Positions 33,255-34,582 of a stretch of 34,582 bases of DNA are shown piece by piece. Under the pieces are notes generated by a model, which had not been told where the DNA came from, searched no databases, and worked only from the letters and a program-made list of their open reading frames with translations. Location of the stretch: positions 1-34,582 of the forward strand of contig JAGQYS010000036.1 of the NCBI GenBank assembly GCA_020435965.1, given 5' to 3'. How positions within the stretch are numbered: position 1 is the first letter of the stretch; every line of letters starts with the position of its first letter. Source of the stretch: Flavobacteriaceae bacterium. GTDB taxonomy: Bacteria; Bacteroidota; Bacteroidia; Flavobacteriales; Flavobacteriaceae. Made by a program: the position numbers and the translations under genes.

Positions 33255-34582
33255 CTAAGATAATAAATCGTCTTCGCCTTCAGGTTTTGGTTTATTATCG
33301 CCTTCGTCTTTAGGCACTGTGTTTTCAGAGTTATAATATTCTTCGAAAATCTCTTTCATATCAATGCCGTAACGATCAGCAAAATTTTTCTGAATTTCTG
33401 CATCTTTAGTGCGAATTTCTTGTAAAGCCTCTGCGTAACTGCTATAAACACCTTGCATTACTTTTTCGTGAACTGGAATATTATCCATCATTTCTTGACG
33501 CGCTTTTGCACTAGCAGTATGCATTGAAGCTAATGTTTCGCCAATATGTTCATCTGTTTTAACACCTAAGTGCTCTAAAATTGCTGCAAATTCCTGATCT
33601 GTTCTAGCTTTTAAAGCTACAACATAACCATCGTAATATTTTAAACGTTCTTCGGTATCAGATTTTAATTTAGCTCTATGGGTTTGTAAGTTGCTTCTTA
33701 ACGATGTTAATACCTTAATGGTTAGGTTATGCTTGTGTACAAAGCTATCTTTAGAAGCAGCAAGTGTTGTGTAAGCGTTCTTTAAACCTTCCAACTCTTC
33801 AACTTTTTGCTCAAGAGTAGTAACTTTACCGACAGCTTCAGCGTATTCAGCAGATTGTTTGTCTACAATATCTTCCAGCTCTTGTCTCGCTTGTTTAAGT
33901 AAAGCATAGTTTTCTTCCAAAAATCCTTCAACTTCTTTTTTCTTCTCAAGAGCTTTAGTATGGTTTTTAGTAGCTTCAACTATGGCATCTTGCAATTTGT
34001 CCTCAACTTCTTTAATCTCGACTTCCCTGTCTTTTAATCGTTTAACAGCAGCCTGACTTTTAAATGAGAGTTCGTTTAAAAGCGTTTGAACATCTGCACT
34101 TTCTATTCTTTGTTGAAACAAGGCTTTTGCTTTATTATCTGCCTCATCTCTAACCTTCTGAGCTGCCTTAAGTTCTTCTTGAGCTTTTCTGATTTTGCTT
34201 TTTCTTCCCCAAAGGTTATTCCACCATGTGTCTGGTTTATTTTCAGCATCTTCCAATTCAACTTTCGCACGCTCAAGACGTTTAATGGCATTGTCAATAA
34301 TTTTTTGTTCATCAGCATTTAAGCTCGAAAAATCTTCAAAAATAATACCTACTTCATCCTGATAATCTGTTAAGTCCTTAATGGCATCAAGAAGGGTTGT
34401 TCTATCCTTCTCAGCCATGGTTACAACATCATCTAACGTTGCGTTTAAAATTTTCTGACGCATTTCTGGGTCATCTTCTTGAGCCAATTTAGACTTCATT
34501 GTGTCTATGGCTTTTCCCCAATTAACATCAACTTTTTCAGTTTTCTCGTTAGAGTTTGTTTCTAATAAATCAAAATCATCAG
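33255..34582 (-). CDS. Long coiled-coil protein of the AAA cluster (5' end beyond the window)
   Basis: An ATG at 34499 could serve as a start. However, the frame stays open through it to the window edge and reads DDFDLLETNSNEKTEKVDVNWGKAIDT before it, so the true start is outside and 441 residues are visible. Nearly all of it is Glu/Lys/Leu/Ala-rich heptad sequence, for example RLERAKVELEDAENK, KIRKAQEELKAAQKVRDEADNKAKAL and QARQELEDIVDKQSAEYAEAVGKVTTLEQKVEEL. A WWNNLWGRK patch (around 122-130 of the visible part) could bind a membrane or partner. The tail is acidic and Pro-rich (VPKDEGDNKPKPEGEDDLLS). No transmembrane segment is seen. It may be a scaffold or substrate for the AAA+ ATPase, by inference only. 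Confidence 0.78.
   Translation of the reverse strand, partial: DDFDLLETNSNEKTEKVDVNWGKAIDTMKSKLAQEDDPEMRQKILNATLDDVVTMAEKDRTTLLDAIKDLTDYQDEVGIIFEDFSSLNADEQKIIDNAIKRLERAKVELEDAENKPDTWWNNLWGRKSKIRKAQEELKAAQKVRDEADNKAKALFQQRIESADVQTLLNELSFKSQAAVKRLKDREVEIKEVEDKLQDAIVEATKNHTKALEKKKEVEGFLEENYALLKQARQELEDIVDKQSAEYAEAVGKVTTLEQKVEELEGLKNAYTTLAASKDSFVHKHNLTIKVLTSLRSNLQTHRAKLKSDTEERLKYYDGYVVALKARTDQEFAAILEHLGVKTDEHIGETLASMHTASAKARQEMMDNIPVHEKVMQGVYSSYAEALQEIRTKDAEIQKNFADRYGIDMKEIFEEYYNSENTVPKDEGDNKPKPEGEDDLLS

Noticed and set aside
33255..34582. TelA or PspA/ESCRT-III family membership for the coiled-coil protein
   Set aside because: Only generic heptad composition supports it. I could not see family-specific motifs, so no family name is given.

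Overview
The window looks like chromosome of a marine-type member of the Flavobacteriaceae (Bacteroidota). The evidence is strong AT bias, Bacteroidota -7 promoter boxes (TAnnTTTG) in front of many genes, two secreted proteins with type IX secretion (T9SS) sorting domains, an SPT-like acyltransferase next to a CBS-like synthase (suggesting sulfonolipid synthesis), a CarboxypepD_reg/TonB-type outer-membrane receptor and an S23 four-helix-bundle gene. I found no tRNA, rRNA, CRISPR array, transposase or phage gene.

Bases 1-25 kb are mostly ordinary core genes in short transcription units. In order they are: YfhO-like membrane protein (edge-truncated) and DUF4834 protein; outer-membrane protein plus GNAT pair; alpha-oxoamine synthase and CBS-like synthase; oligopeptidase B divergent from YbaB/EbfC; 3D-domain lipoprotein; threonine aldolase behind a secreted metzincin; prfB (intact through a programmed +1 frameshift) followed by an ArsC-like protein; outer-membrane receptor; a 59-aa membrane protein; fumC; two tandem seven-bladed FG-GAP T9SS proteins; racemase plus Crp/Fnr regulator divergent from hutI; a coiled-coil membrane protein; and a small GNAT. 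Strong hairpin terminators separate several units, and three of them serve convergent genes.

Bases 25.3-34.6 kb hold one tightly packed minus-strand cluster of proteins I cannot assign to a characterised pathway. In transcription order it has a coiled-coil protein (entering from outside the window), a 349-aa protein, an S23 four-helix-bundle gene, a 655-aa classical-type AAA+ ATPase, a membrane protein, a 411-aa soluble protein, a 179-aa membrane protein, a 59-aa two-helix membrane protein and a 563-aa membrane-anchored protein. Spacing is 6 to 66 bases, with one ATGA overlap. The likely theme is an AAA+ motor acting with coiled-coil and membrane partners, but its function is unknown. The S23 gene sits inside this operon between oppositely oriented CAGTnnn heptamer arrays that form a perfect 14-bp inverted repeat, as if a small cassette had been inserted. 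This cluster is the best candidate here for an undescribed system.
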